NCBI GenBank assembly: GCA_002007315.1
Contig: LNZQ01000133.1
Location: forward strand, 1-23,186
DNA: 23,186 nt
Origin: Epulopiscium sp. Nele67-Bin004
Lineage (GTDB): Bacteria; Bacillota_A; Clostridia; Lachnospirales; Cellulosilyticaceae
Reading direction: 5' to 3'
Shown piece by piece: positions 12,939 to 21,947 of this stretch. The notes beneath the pieces are model-generated. The model was not told where the DNA came from and ran no database searches. It saw only the letters and a program-made list of their open reading frames with translations. The translations under genes and the position numbers were made by a program. Every line of letters begins with the position of its first letter. Within the stretch, counting starts at the first letter, position 1.

Positions 12939-13277
12939 TCCAATATTTTTTACACTGCGGTATTCTTTTCTACGCCTATCAACGCCCCACGGTTTTTTCA
13001 CACTCGTGTAACTATATGTATTTATATTTTTTTCTTGGTCTTGAATCAAACAAATCATGTCATAACCAGACATGTCCCCCATTGGATTGATTCTCTCAAA
13101 ATAATCAGATAAGAAGAAGTCTTCAAGTTCTTCCCGAACGTTAGCGTATCTATGTTTTAGGCTGTGCCTATAATCATCAACTGCTAGTTTTATTATTTCG
13201 GCTGCAAGAGCACGATAATTTCTTTCGTACTCTGGATCGCCTATTTGATTTTCAAATTGTTCAACTTCTATTAGCAA
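12936..13277 (-). CDS. Phage-type hypothetical protein (113 aa)
   Basis: No function is recognised. The sequence is helical and charged, with a Glu/Arg-rich N-terminus, A-A-E-I-I-K-L-A-V-D-D-Y-R, a segment L-E-D-F-F-L-S-D-Y-F and a basic C-terminus (R-R-R-K-E-Y-R). Small proteins of this character (a region of type L-E-x-F-F-x-S-x-x-F) are common beside phage replication genes. The start is TTG at 13277, set by TAGGAGG at 13290-13284 with a 6-nt spacer. It is transcribed in the same direction as the primase and DUF2815 genes and is probably the distal gene of that relic operon. Confidence 0.65.
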   Translation of the reverse strand: MLIEVEQFENQIGDPEYERNYRALAAEIIKLAVDDYRHSLKHRYANVREELEDFFLSDYFERINPMGDMSGYDMICLIQDQEKNINTYSYTSVKKPWGVDRRRKEYRSVKNIG

Positions 13278-13294
13278 ATATATCCTCCTATTGT

Positions 13295-13391
13295 GGGGTA
13301 CCCGGGGGACAGGTTTCTATTGTTATCTTAAGAAAAAAAATAAGAAAATTTTTCTATACCCTATATATATAACGTGTCCCACGTGTACCCC
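13295..13391. repeat. Imperfect 17-bp inverted repeat around an AT-rich core
   Basis: GGGGTACCCGGGGGACA (13295-13311) and TGTCCCACGTGTACCCC (13375-13391) are inverted copies matching at 15 of 17 positions. The 63 bp between them are very AT-rich and contain the smaller palindrome AGAAAATTTTTCT-like stretch. It lies between the primase 3' end and the next gene. It could be a replication-origin element, an operator or part of a terminator. Confidence 0.6.
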
Positions 13392-13401
13392 TGTAATTTT
13401 G

Positions 13402-15222
13402 TTAGCTTATTTTTATGCTTTTCCAGACTCTTATTTGTTTTCCGTCAATCTTTATCTTAGAACTTTCAAAGCCACAACTGCGTAAAGCTTTACCAAATGC
13501 AGTTGAACTTTCTGGTTGCAAACCTTGATTAAACAAAGTTGATTTTCCGTTTTTGCCATCTCCATAAGCGATAATCATACATTCTTTAAACACTTTCCCA
13601 AATAGTGCCATTCCGCACAATTCTTGAACATAAATTATTAAAGCCTCGTCACCCATAAATATTTCGTCCAAGAAATCAGTAAAATATACCATTTCCATTT
13701 CATCATCACTTGGTGAACTTGTGCATATCGCAGTTGAATAATCGGTCGGTTCGTGCGGTAAAATTTCGCTTTCTTGCTTCAAGTCAAAAACTCCGTCAGG
13801 TGTATATAGCAAGTCCCACTTATTGTCTAGCATTTCAACTGGCACTTGAAAAATTGAAGCCGCCATTTTAAATAGTCCAAAAAATCCGCCAGCATTACAT
13901 TTTGATTTCAAAAATTTTAACAATAGTTTCGCTTCAATGAAATCTTTCGCCATATCTTTAGCTTCATCGCTCCAATCTTTAGGCAATTTGTGAACGTCCA
14001 TACCAATTTCCATAATGTTAACGTTGTACACATCAAGCGTATTTTTAGTTTCTCGGATTTTTAGCAACGTAACACTTTGTTGATATTTCAAATATTTCTG
14101 CAACAATCTTTGTACACCAAGGTCAGACTCTTTCCAATAGTTGTCTTCCCAAAGCAACCAACCCATACCAACAACGTATATTGCGTCTTCTTTATAAAAC
14201 TCATAAAATTTGCGAGCTTCCTCAACGTCTTCAAGACTTGATGGCTTAATAAATTCAAACGTATCATTAAGTTGCGTGCGAACTTCTTCTTCTTGTTGTG
14301 TGTAGATGTGCGGTGGCAAATATTCTTCACTTTGTTCAATAACAGCTTGAAATTTTTTCGCACTATTCCAAATAGAAGAAAGTTCTCGGTCATCAAGCGG
14401 TGGCATACAATCCGTGGCACGTTCATAAAATGCCGCTTCTGTAGCGTCGCTTATGCCGTTTCGCTTCAAAAGTTTTACTGCTATTTTGTGCATTGTGCTA
14501 TTTCGATCACCTTCAGGAATCGGCTCGCCTTTGTCTGGAATATAAATGGTATCTCTAGTTTGAAGTGGAATAACAGTCGTAGTTTGAACAACTTTTTTAG
14601 TAGACTTTTTAGGTGTTGATTTCGCAGGTGCAAAAGCGATTGCTTCATCTTCCCAAGTGTCGGGCTTATAGCCAAAGTAACCCATTTCCTGTGCAAGTTC
14701 AATATATTCTTCAATACCAACGTCATTTGCACTCGCTTCAACATAATAACAAATTGGGTTGTGGTGACCGAAAAAGAACCTAGTTACGTCTATTGCATTC
14801 TCATCGAAATATGGGAATAATGCACATATTTTAAGTTTAAGTTCCTGTAAATATTCTTTATTTGTGGTATAATTAATAGAGAAGTAAACATGGTATTTAG
14901 GTCTTGGGGCTTTACCGTTTTTTGACTTGTTGTTGTTTCGGCTTAGAGCGTAGTAAAAAGATACTACGCCGTCCAAAGCTTTTTCCAAATCCTCGGGTGT
15001 AACCCAATTGTTAGGGTTGTCCGAATGGGTGTTATCAACGTCAAGCATAATGCAGTCACTTCCCAAGAAGCACCCCGCTAGTCGAGTATTCTCGAAACAT
15101 TCTGCCGATATATGGTCACGTTTCATTGCTCGCTTAAAGTCTTACAAATTGTTTATTACAACTTTAGTTGGATACTGCTTATTTTTAGGATTATTTGTAA
15201 CAAATGCACAATATAAGTTCAT
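13402..15222 (-). pseudogene. Phage AEP primase / D5-type helicase, nonsense codon and internal deletion
   Basis: The family protein is a primase-helicase for phage or plasmid replication. The natural start is ATG at 15222, just after a GGGGGT site, but codon 27 is TAA (15144-15142). The frame is open again on both sides, with family-like D-F-K-R-A-M-K following. The longest intact frame begins at ATG 15126 (574 aa). It has the AEP catalytic D-x-D (29-31 in L-D-V-D-N-T-H-S-D) and His79 (K-Y-H-V), then the D5 N-terminal region and a Walker A G-D-G-K-N-G-K-S-T (522-530). Four residues later it jumps to what looks like the normal C-terminal winged-helix end (F-G-K-A-L-R-S-C-G-F, I-D-G-K-Q-I-R-V-W-K). 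Walker B and sensor regions, roughly 150-200 residues, are missing. A reinitiated primase-only product is possible but unlikely. Confidence 0.8.
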
Positions 15223-15232
15223 ATGTTACCCC

Positions 15233-15919
15233 CTAAAACGGTAGTTCGTCTGGATCGTATTCATCTGAAGGCAAGCAACCACCAATTGAGTTATCTTGTA
15301 TCGCTCTAAGTTGTGCAGTTCGTTCCTCATACTCAGCACGTTCATCTTCAGACATTTGACTAGGTAATACGTATTGTTCGGTTTCAATAGCGTTGTATGC
15401 GTCAATAGGAGTAGATTTCAAGCCCTCTACAAATTGGTCATCTGTAGCGTTTTCACTTGAACCGATTTTTTCACCGTTGCTAATTTTTTGTATCGCTCCA
15501 AGTTTGCAACGCAGTCCATAAGTACCATTTACTTTGTATGGTAAAATTTCAAAAGAAACTCGTGCCACACACCCGCTATATATTCCTCCTGGTGATTCTA
15601 ATACGTTGTCGTTGGCGTCAACAATTTTCGGGCGGTCATTTCGTCTTGCTGTAAGATGAAAAACTGTTGAAATATATTCATCGTTTGGGTGAGTGTTGCC
15701 TCCAAAATTAAGAGGAAATTTGATATCAACGTCCTTTTTGCTTGGAAAGTGTTTTGCGGCAACGTCTATGAAAGCAATTTTAAGCATTTTTAAAAACTCT
15801 AAATTTTCTTCTGGATCGATTAGAATCATAACGCTATATTTTGGTTTCCCTTGGTCAAATTCTTGCGGCTTGTCTATAAAGACGTAGTTTAAGGTGCATG
15901 GTGGTGTAACAATTAGCAT
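15233..15919 (-). CDS. DUF2815 phage protein, ssDNA-binding-like
   Basis: A 228-residue protein of the DUF2815 type, found in Firmicutes phage replication modules beside primase-helicase and polymerase genes. It is considered related to single-stranded-DNA-binding proteins of the T7 gp2.5 kind. Support here: a beta-rich N-terminal region (A-x-x-x-x-x-K-P-K-Y-S-V-M-I-L-I-D), G-G-I-Y-S-G-C-V-A-R-V, and a very acidic C-terminus ending D-P-D-E-L-P-F, like the acidic tip by which SSB proteins recruit partners. AGGGGGAT precedes the ATG. It is 10 nt upstream of the primase start, so both were one operon. Reading frame intact, unlike the primase. Confidence 0.8.
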   Translation of the reverse strand: MLIVTPPCTLNYVFIDKPQEFDQGKPKYSVMILIDPEENLEFLKMLKIAFIDVAAKHFPSKKDVDIKFPLNFGGNTHPNDEYISTVFHLTARRNDRPKIVDANDNVLESPGGIYSGCVARVSFEILPYKVNGTYGLRCKLGAIQKISNGEKIGSSENATDDQFVEGLKSTPIDAYNAIETEQYVLPSQMSEDERAEYEERTAQLRAIQDNSIGGCLPSDEYDPDELPF

Positions 15920-16203
15920 AATTTTATCCCCCTAATGTAAATTTTTATTATATAATCTTTTAAGCATGTGTAATTTAATGTACCGTTCAGCAATTAAAAT
16001 TATTCATATATTAATTATATCATAATATTTAACTATAGTAAACAAAAACTTGAATTTTAATTACCATATGGGCATTTTAATTTCTCGAACGGGTACAAAA
16101 CATGCTGTAAAAATCAACATAAGTGTTAATTAGTTGTTAACATAATCTTTTGTGAAATACAAAAATTGAATAGTAAATTAATTTATTTTAAACATTAAAC
16201 ATG
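15920..16203. other. Divergent control region of the phage relic (no gene)
   Basis: About 280 bp of AT-rich DNA between the leftward replication genes and the rightward repressor. A TATAAT on the minus strand (15952-15947) is a possible -10 for the DUF2815 operon but lacks a good -35. A GTTAAC-ending stretch near 16120-16142 (GTGTTAATTAGTTGTTAAC) has partial symmetry. I see no ORF with a ribosome binding site. Confidence 0.4.
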
Positions 16204-16243
16204 TTTACAGCTGTATATATTTGTGCAATAATATATATACAGC
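16204..16243 (+). promoter_or_regulatory. Repressor promoter with inverted-repeat operator
   Basis: GCTGTATATAT (16210-16220) and ATATATACAGC (16233-16243) form a perfect 11-bp inverted repeat with 12 bp between. TTTACA (16204-16209) and AATAAT (16227-16232), spacer 17, make a promoter into the XRE gene, whose -10 lies between the arms. This is the arrangement expected for autoregulation by the repressor. Confidence 0.6.
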
Positions 16244-16270
16244 ACAAGTATACATCAAGGAGGTACACAT

Positions 16271-16582
16271 ATGGAAAACATATTCGGCGAAAGACTGGCA
16301 ATGTTGCTAAAAAGACACCGAAAAACACAAAAAGAAGTAGCGACCGCAGTTGGGATAGCACCAACAACTTTAAGTCGCTACACTAGCGGGGAAAGATTTC
16401 CCCCAAGCATCGTTATCGTGGATATTGCTCAACACCTCGACACAACTGCCGATTTCTTACTCGGACTAGACAAGGCAGCCCCAAATGACTTTGAAGACTT
16501 GAAGGCAAAAGCGAAATATTGTGCAAGCCATTTTACTCCCCAGCAAAAATTAGAGCTTATTACAATATTATCCGCAGTTTAA
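16271..16582 (+). CDS. XRE-family transcriptional repressor
   Basis: A 103-residue protein with an N-terminal Cro/CI-type helix-turn-helix (about 6-61): F-G-E-R-L-A-M-L-L-K-R, T-Q-K-E-V-A-T-A-V-G-I, T-L-S-R-Y-T-S-G-E-R-F-P and L-D-T-T-A-D-F-L-L-G, the last being the usual end of the domain. The remaining 40 residues are a short helical tail, probably for dimerisation; no peptidase or RecA-type cleavage motif is seen. AAGGAGG precedes the ATG. Divergent from the phage replication operon, it is the expected lysogeny-type repressor of this relic and likely binds the inverted repeat just upstream. Confidence 0.88.
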   Translation: MENIFGERLAMLLKRHRKTQKEVATAVGIAPTTLSRYTSGERFPPSIVIVDIAQHLDTTADFLLGLDKAAPNDFEDLKAKAKYCASHFTPQQKLELITILSAV

Positions 16583-16586
16583 AGAG

Positions 16587-16629
16587 ATACCCATAAGGTG
16601 ATTGCCGTCGCCTATGGGTTTCTTTTTTT
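16587..16629 (+). terminator. Terminator of the XRE gene
   Basis: ACCCATAAGG (16589-16598) pairs with CCTATGGGT (16611-16619), one base bulged, over a 12-nt loop, followed by a T-rich run. The region from here to 16766 is AT-rich, with no gene seen. Confidence 0.85.
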
Positions 16630-16766
16630 GTTTAATTATAATGCAAAAAAAAAAAATAGCAATACATTTCACAAAAATAATTTTAAATTTTGATATAAAT
16701 ACTTATTGTGCGACATAATCGGCTATAAAATTACCGATATTTTATCCTATAATTTTTGCCACGTAC

Positions 16767-16844
16767 GGGCGGTCATTGGCCGCCCTTTTTGTATGCATCG
16801 GGCATTGGCATCGGGCATTGGCATCGGGCGGCCAGTGACCGCCC
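16767..16844. repeat. Inverted pair of GC-rich palindromes with 13-bp tandem repeats between
   Basis: GGGCGGTCATTGGCCGCCC (16767-16785) is the exact reverse complement of the element at 3155-3173 and is followed by TTTTT. A variant in the opposite orientation, GGGCGGCCAGTGACCGCCC, lies at 16826-16844. Between them the unit GCATCGGGCATTG occurs at 16795-16807 and 16808-16820, with a partial third copy running into the second palindrome. It sits at the 3' end of the chemoreceptor gene and could terminate transcription from both sides. Confidence 0.85.
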
Positions 16845-16855
16845 CACAATTATTG

Positions 16856-18826
16856 TTATATAACAAAATAATCCATTTGTACTTTCAAACTTTCTGATTG
16901 CGCCGCAAGTTCTTCACTTATCGCAACATTTTCTTGAGATATTCCCCCATTTTTACTAATTTCCTCAGACAAATTTTCCGTATCTTTTACTATAGCACGC
17001 AGTGCATCTCGTTGGTTTAATGCATTATCCCTAATCGTCTGCTGTCCAGTTGCAACTGCATCACTAGCAAAAACTATATCTTCCAAAGTTTGAGTTGTAA
17101 GCTCCACCATTTGTTCACCTTTTTTCACACTTTCAAGATTAGTTTTAATAATATCGTAAGTTTCTTTAACAATTTCTGTCGTCTTGCTAGATAGTTCACG
17201 AACTTCACTTGCCACAATAGTAAATCCACGACCTGCATCGCCTGCTCTTGCCGCCTCGATACTTGCATTTAAAGCAAGCAAATTTGTTTGGCTTGCGATA
17301 TCTTCAATTGATTTAATAACTTTTAAAATTTGTTGTGTAGAAGTACTTATATAAGCCATTGCGTCTGTAAGCTCAGTGGAAACTTCTCTACTTTGCATCG
17401 CTTTTGTTGCCATTTCTGCCGTGATGTTATAACTTTTATCAATCGCCTCAATATTATCTATAATATCTGCTGTAACATTTGTAATGTTTTCTTTAAAATC
17501 TGATAACAATACAGCTTGAGTTGTTGTAAGCTCTGCAAGCTCCATCGCAGATTCAGCTATATTTGTTGCAGCAATTGTAACTTCTCCTGTGCCAGATCTC
17601 GTGTCAGACAATAGATTTTTTAGACGCTCCGAAATAGATATTAACGCCACTTTGATTTTATCAAAATCACCAACATAGTTTTGCTGTGGCACTGGTCTAA
17701 AGTCACCTTCAGAATAAGTTGTCAAAATACCTGATATTTCCCCAATATAGTTACCCAAGTTTTTTGATACAACTTGCAACGAACTTATAAGACTTTCTAT
17801 TTCAGCACTATTTTTTGGTACATTATCCACATTGACATTAAGCTTGCCTTGGCTTATTTGATCCAACGCACTTGCAACTTCTTCAATCGGATTTAAGTAC
17901 ACTCGCACAAATCGTTCCACTGCAATGCCCGCTACAACAATTGCTGCAATTATAGTTCCAACTCCAATTACAACTTCCCAAACAATCGCCCACACAACGT
18001 GGCTTGTTGGATACACAGTAATGATTTTCCAATCTGTATTTGGCACATCGTTGTATGTGCTATAAACTTTTTGTCCATAAAAGTTTTCGCCCTTATCAAC
18101 AATTCCTTCAGTTAGAGATAAAATTTTTGTATAATCACCCAAGCTATCTCCTACCAAATTTAGTGTAGTTGTGCTTGTTGGCTGGAAGTCTTCATTTGGA
18201 TGTGTAACAACGTTTAGATCCCCATCAATCGCAAATGCATATAGCCCATCATCGTCTGCCGACTCCGCTATTACATCAACTAACGCCGTAAATCCAACAT
18301 TCATAGCCATTACCCCAACGTTGTTGCCTGCCCCATCGGTAACTTTGCATGATATGGCTATAACCAATTCTTCAAGCGTTTGGCTATAAAATGGGTCTGC
18401 AACATAATATCCATTCTTCCCCATTGCCCCAATAAACCATTCACGGTCTTGAATAAGGTAACTTGTTGGAAAAGTTGCACCCGTAGAGTTTATCCAGTCT
18501 TGCGTATAATCTGCAAAATAAATACTACTCACACCCGACATTGTATTTTGTACAACTTTTAAATATTCTTGCAGTGCACTCGGGTCATCATACAGACTTC
18601 GATATCCAACTTCGCTTGCTAACATTTCGATAGCTGCCCCTTTTTCATTTAACCAAGTCGAAAACTCAGCCGATGTAATCTGTGCCGAACTTGATACGCT
18701 ATCTTCGGCTTTTTCGATAGTTAAACTTGAAATAGAAACTACTTTTAATATTACGTTTATAGTTACAAGTATAATTATTAGTATATTGACGAGTTTCTTC
18801 AGACGTTTTGAGAGCTGTTTTTGCAT
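16856..18826 (-). CDS. Methyl-accepting chemotaxis protein with dCache sensor domain (1)
   Basis: A 656-residue transmembrane chemoreceptor. Order: membrane segment about 11-32; periplasmic dCache_1 domain about 40-275, with the ligand-region pattern D-R-E-W-F (127-131), Y-Y-V-A-D-P-F-Y (140-147) and [11 protein letters not shown] (200-210); second membrane segment about 278-302; HAMP about 303-357 (L-N-P-I-E-E-V); a second HAMP-like stretch ([12 protein letters not shown]); and the signalling hairpin with its conserved tip [19 protein letters not shown] (510-528). The Arg/Trp/Asp pattern recalls dCache domains binding amino acids or amines, but the ligand is not known. G-rich ribosome binding site. 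It lies 52 nt after the DUF445 gene and may share its transcript. Confidence 0.92.
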   Translation of the reverse strand: MQKQLSKRLKKLVNILIIILVTINVILKVVSISSLTIEKAEDSVSSSAQITSAEFSTWLNEKGAAIEMLASEVGYRSLYDDPSALQEYLKVVQNTMSGVSSIYFADYTQDWINSTGATFPTSYLIQDREWFIGAMGKNGYYVADPFYSQTLEELVIAISCKVTDGAGNNVGVMAMNVGFTALVDVIAESADDDGLYAFAIDGDLNVVTHPNEDFQPTSTTTLNLVGDSLGDYTKILSLTEGIVDKGENFYGQKVYSTYNDVPNTDWKIITVYPTSHVVWAIVWEVVIGVGTIIAAIVVAGIAVERFVRVYLNPIEEVASALDQISQGKLNVNVDNVPKNSAEIESLISSLQVVSKNLGNYIGEISGILTTYSEGDFRPVPQQNYVGDFDKIKVALISISERLKNLLSDTRSGTGEVTIAATNIAESAMELAELTTTQAVLLSDFKENITNVTADIIDNIEAIDKSYNITAEMATKAMQSREVSTELTDAMAYISTSTQQILKVIKSIEDIASQTNLLALNASIEAARAGDAGRGFTIVASEVRELSSKTTEIVKETYDIIKTNLESVKKGEQMVELTTQTLEDIVFASDAVATGQQTIRDNALNQRDALRAIVKDTENLSEEISKNGGISQENVAISEELAAQSESLKVQMDYFVI

Positions 18827-18878
18827 AGTATATCCCCCCCCGCTTTAAAAAAAGCTAAATTTCCATATACTATGTTTA

Positions 18879-19758
18879 TTATATAAAATTCATAAATATT
18901 CCCATTGCTGCTCCCAAAATCACCCCAAACCATACAATTGCTCGCAATTCTTTTTGTACGATAGATAATATAAGCTGTTCCATTTCAAGGGGGTCATAAT
19001 TTATAATTTTTTCTTCTACAAGTTGTGCAATATTAATTTTTGCTAATACTCCTTAAATCGCCCTCTATAAAATTTTTGTATAGTCCAAAAACTATACTCG
19101 CAAACACGTCTGCTTTTTCTCTAATTTGTGTCGTGGCATCAGCAACGGAATTTTGCATAAATATTTCAACATTATCTTCAACCATTTCACTAACAAGTTG
19201 ATTGCTTTGGACAGCAATAACTTCTTGTATCATATCTTTAGCTTTTATTTTTATTCCATCAATCAAACTATCGCCAATAAACATGCTCATAGGGCCTATG
19301 TTATCTCTAACTGCTTTTTCAAACGCATCAACAATAGGAGTTGCAAGGTCGCTTTGCTCAATTTTATCACATATAATTTTAGTAAGTTTGTGAGTAGTTT
19401 CTTCCTTATAATGGTCTACAAGTTGGGCATCTGATAAATTTTTTAAGTAACTATCAACAGTTATAAAATTAAACTCTGTTTCCATAATCCAGTTGATTAC
19501 GCCATTTTCTATCGTATGCTGTATTTCTGGGCTAAGTAGTTTTTGTTTTAAGGCATTTGCATCAAGAAGTTCATTTTGAACAACTATGCCAACTTCTTTT
19601 GCAATTCGGGCTTGTTCTTTTGGGATAATCCCAGGTGTGAACGGTAGTTGTTTTCCTAGGAAATATATTGGTTTTAGTGGTCTAAATAACATTTTTATAG
19701 CTATGCTGTTAGTTATATAGCCGATTAGACCCCCGACTATTATTGGTGCAATAAACAT
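18879..19758 (-). pseudogene. DUF445 family membrane protein, frameshifted
   Basis: The first frame (19758-19033, 241 codons) starts with a membrane segment and the DUF445 hallmark: G-Y-I-T-N-S-I-A-I-K-M-L-F-R-P, then L-P-F-T-P-G-I-I-P-K. It stops after F-I-E-G-D-L. In the frame one base further on, from about 19052, the typical C-terminus continues to a TAA at 18879: I-A-Q-L-V-E-E-K-I, L-E-M-E-Q-L-I-L-S-I-V, K-E-L-R-A-I-V-W-F-G-V-I-L-G and a final membrane segment. One extra base near 19053 explains it. The full product would have about 292 residues, with membrane anchors at both ends. B. subtilis YheB belongs to this family, whose function is poorly known. A sequencing error or programmed shift cannot be excluded. 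Confidence 0.85.
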
Positions 19759-19826
19759 AATTTCTCCTCGCTAAATCAAATTTTTTCCATTATATAACAT
19801 TTTTTATCACAATGCAAGGAGTAAAC

Positions 19827-19858
19827 ATAAAAAAGACGACTATTTTTTTAGTCGCCTA
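19827..19858 (-). terminator. Terminator of the second chemoreceptor gene
   Basis: On the minus strand GGCGACT (19856-19850) pairs with AGTCGTC (19841-19835, one G-T), followed by six T. It starts a few bases after the stop codon. Confidence 0.85.
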
Positions 19859-19864
19859 CTAAGA

Positions 19865-21847
19865 TTATATTTTGAAATGTCCTAATTCTTCTTGAAGCTG
19901 ATGAGTTTGCTCATTCAAATCTTGACTTATGTTCAAGTTGCTTTGAGCTATCTCGGTGTTGTGTGAAATTTCCTCAGTTATGCTATTGATAGTGTTAGTT
20001 AATCCTTCCAAGTCTTTACTTTGTTTTATCGCATTGTCGTAAACTTTTTGTGACAATGCAGACGTTTTATTGCTAGAGTCGATAATTTGGTTAATAGTTT
20101 TTTCTGTTAAATCAACCATTCGATTACCTTCTGTAATTGAGTGCAAGTTGTGGCGAGTCATCTCCAAAATTTCTTGCACTATGTTTGACGTCGTTACAGA
20201 CAATGCACGCACTTCATTTGCAACAACTGCAAACCCTTTACCTGCCTCCCCTGCTCTTGCAGACTCGATCGACGCATTTAAAGCAAGCAAATTAGTTTGT
20301 TCTGCTATATCTTCAACGTGCTTTAAAATACTTTGGATTTCTTGCGTAGATTGACTAATCAAGTTCATAGAATCAACTAATTTGTTAGTTACTTCTTTTG
20401 AATCGTTCGCTAAAAGTGTCATATTGTTAACTGTGTCAGTGCTTTCTTTAATTGTCGATAAATTTTCTAAAACGTTGTTGGTAATATTAATCGTTTGTTG
20501 TTGAAACTCCTCCAAAACGTGCGTTTGATGGTGACTTTCTTCAGCTAACACTGTTGCCGATTGGGTGATATCTGTTGAAGAAGTCGTTATAGTTTCTACA
20601 GAGTGCACCGTCGTTTCAAGTAAATGATTTAATTCGGTAGATATTAGCTCCAAAGAACTTCCTATGCTGTGATAATCTCCGATAAACGTCGTCTTATCTG
20701 TATTTTTGTCTATCCTAAAATCACCATGTGCAAAATGATCAAGCGTTGTTGTAATCGTTTCGATATATTGTTCCAATTTCTTAGCCATAGAAGTTAAACT
20801 ATCTGTTAATTGTTGTATCTCTTTTGAATTAATGTTAATGCCGCTTGTGTCAATGTGCAAATGTCCTTGGCTTAAACTTTCCAAACTTAAAGATATGTCA
20901 TTTATTGGACTAAGATACGTTTTTGTAAGTTTATTAATTAATATCCCAAGTAAAGCAATTGTAAGTCCTGCTGTAACGATACCGATACCAATTATTTTTA
21001 TTGCCGAGTTAATTACACTGTTTGTTGGATAGTTAGTTATAACGTACCAGTCTGTATTGTCTATCAAATCATAACTGCTATAAACTCTAGCTCCTGTTAA
21101 GTCGGTGTTTATTGAGATTACACCTGGTTGTGTGTTCAAAAGTTGCGAAATACTAGCTTGAGTTTCCGATAAATTTAGCGTTTCGCCCCCCATCGGACGA
21201 TAATCAGCATTCGGGTGCATCAAAATATTTTGGTCGCCGTCTATTACAAAAGTTCTTATTCCAGAGTCAGTATTCGCCAAGCTAGTTATTAAATCACTAG
21301 ATTTATTAAGCGATAAGTTTGCCACCAACACGCCAATTTCTTGTTTAGTAACGGGGTCTTGCACCCTTTTTGCAATAGTTACTGCAACTGTATCTTCTGA
21401 TGTGATGTATGGCATACTTAAATAGATATCAAAATTTCCTTCGGTGTCTATAAACCAAGCACGTTCTTCCAAAACCCAACTAGTTGAACCTGGTCGCCAA
21501 TAGTTTGAATGTGCCATGTCTTTGCTAGGCAACTGAATAAAATAGGCATCTCTATAGTCAGTGTGATTTTCAATTAATTTGTTTAAATAGTCTTCTAAGT
21601 AAGGTAAATTTTGATCTAAAGTATGATATACGATATCGTTTGCTAAGTGCTCAACAAATTCTAGTTGCGTGCTTAAAATAACATTTAACTCGCTCGTGGC
21701 TTGATGTAAACTGTTTAAAACTTCTTGCTTTGCGATTTCTTGCAACGCAGTAGTGTTCAAAAATGTTATAGCAGTAACACCGATTATAACTAAAGAAGTT
21801 ACAGTTGTATATGTCATAGTTTTAATTCTAGTTGTAATACTTTTCAT
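19865..21847 (-). CDS. Methyl-accepting chemotaxis protein with dCache sensor domain (2)
   Basis: A 660-residue chemoreceptor from the ATG at 21847 (GGAGG upstream); longer in-frame extensions lack a ribosome binding site. Order: membrane segment about 12-32; dCache_1 domain about 40-280 with E-E-R-A-W-F, Y-L-S-M-P-Y and [11 protein letters not shown]; second membrane segment about 285-310; HAMP (L-S-P-I-N-D-I); a HAMP-like stretch (H-G-D-F, F-I-G-D-Y); and a signalling tip [17 protein letters not shown]. It is a clear paralogue of the receptor at 16856, with a diverged sensor domain. The two share overall plan and the R-x-W-F, I-D-G-D and H-P-N motifs. It is separated from DUF445 by a terminator. 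The ligand is unknown. Confidence 0.92.
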   Translation of the reverse strand: MKSITTRIKTMTYTTVTSLVIIGVTAITFLNTTALQEIAKQEVLNSLHQATSELNVILSTQLEFVEHLANDIVYHTLDQNLPYLEDYLNKLIENHTDYRDAYFIQLPSKDMAHSNYWRPGSTSWVLEERAWFIDTEGNFDIYLSMPYITSEDTVAVTIAKRVQDPVTKQEIGVLVANLSLNKSSDLITSLANTDSGIRTFVIDGDQNILMHPNADYRPMGGETLNLSETQASISQLLNTQPGVISINTDLTGARVYSSYDLIDNTDWYVITNYPTNSVINSAIKIIGIGIVTAGLTIALLGILINKLTKTYLSPINDISLSLESLSQGHLHIDTSGININSKEIQQLTDSLTSMAKKLEQYIETITTTLDHFAHGDFRIDKNTDKTTFIGDYHSIGSSLELISTELNHLLETTVHSVETITTSSTDITQSATVLAEESHHQTHVLEEFQQQTINITNNVLENLSTIKESTDTVNNMTLLANDSKEVTNKLVDSMNLISQSTQEIQSILKHVEDIAEQTNLLALNASIESARAGEAGKGFAVVANEVRALSVTTSNIVQEILEMTRHNLHSITEGNRMVDLTEKTINQIIDSSNKTSALSQKVYDNAIKQSKDLEGLTNTINSITEEISHNTEIAQSNLNISQDLNEQTHQLQEELGHFKI

Positions 21848-21912
21848 ATTTTTCCTCCATTTTATAGTTGTCCACTGTTTTATATTATATAATTTTTGTA
21901 AATTATTGTCAA

Positions 21913-21943
21913 CAAAAAAAAAGCGACTGCCACTTGAGTCGCC
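21913..21943 (-). terminator. Terminator of the secreted-protein operon
   Basis: On the minus strand GCGACT (21942-21937) pairs with AGTCGC (21928-21923) over 8 nt, followed by nine T. It ends the transcript of the gene at 21948-22505. Confidence 0.88.
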
Positions 21944-21947
21944 TTTT

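Noticed and set aside
13295..13306. GGTACCCGGGG resembles a cloning-vector polylinker (KpnI/SmaI)
   Set aside because: The similarity ends after the 11 bases, and the stretch is one arm of a native inverted repeat.
9410..16635. Possible att direct repeats flanking the phage island
   Set aside because: The only shared stretch (CTTTTTTTGTT near 9417 and 16622) is the T-tail of two terminators and is low complexity.
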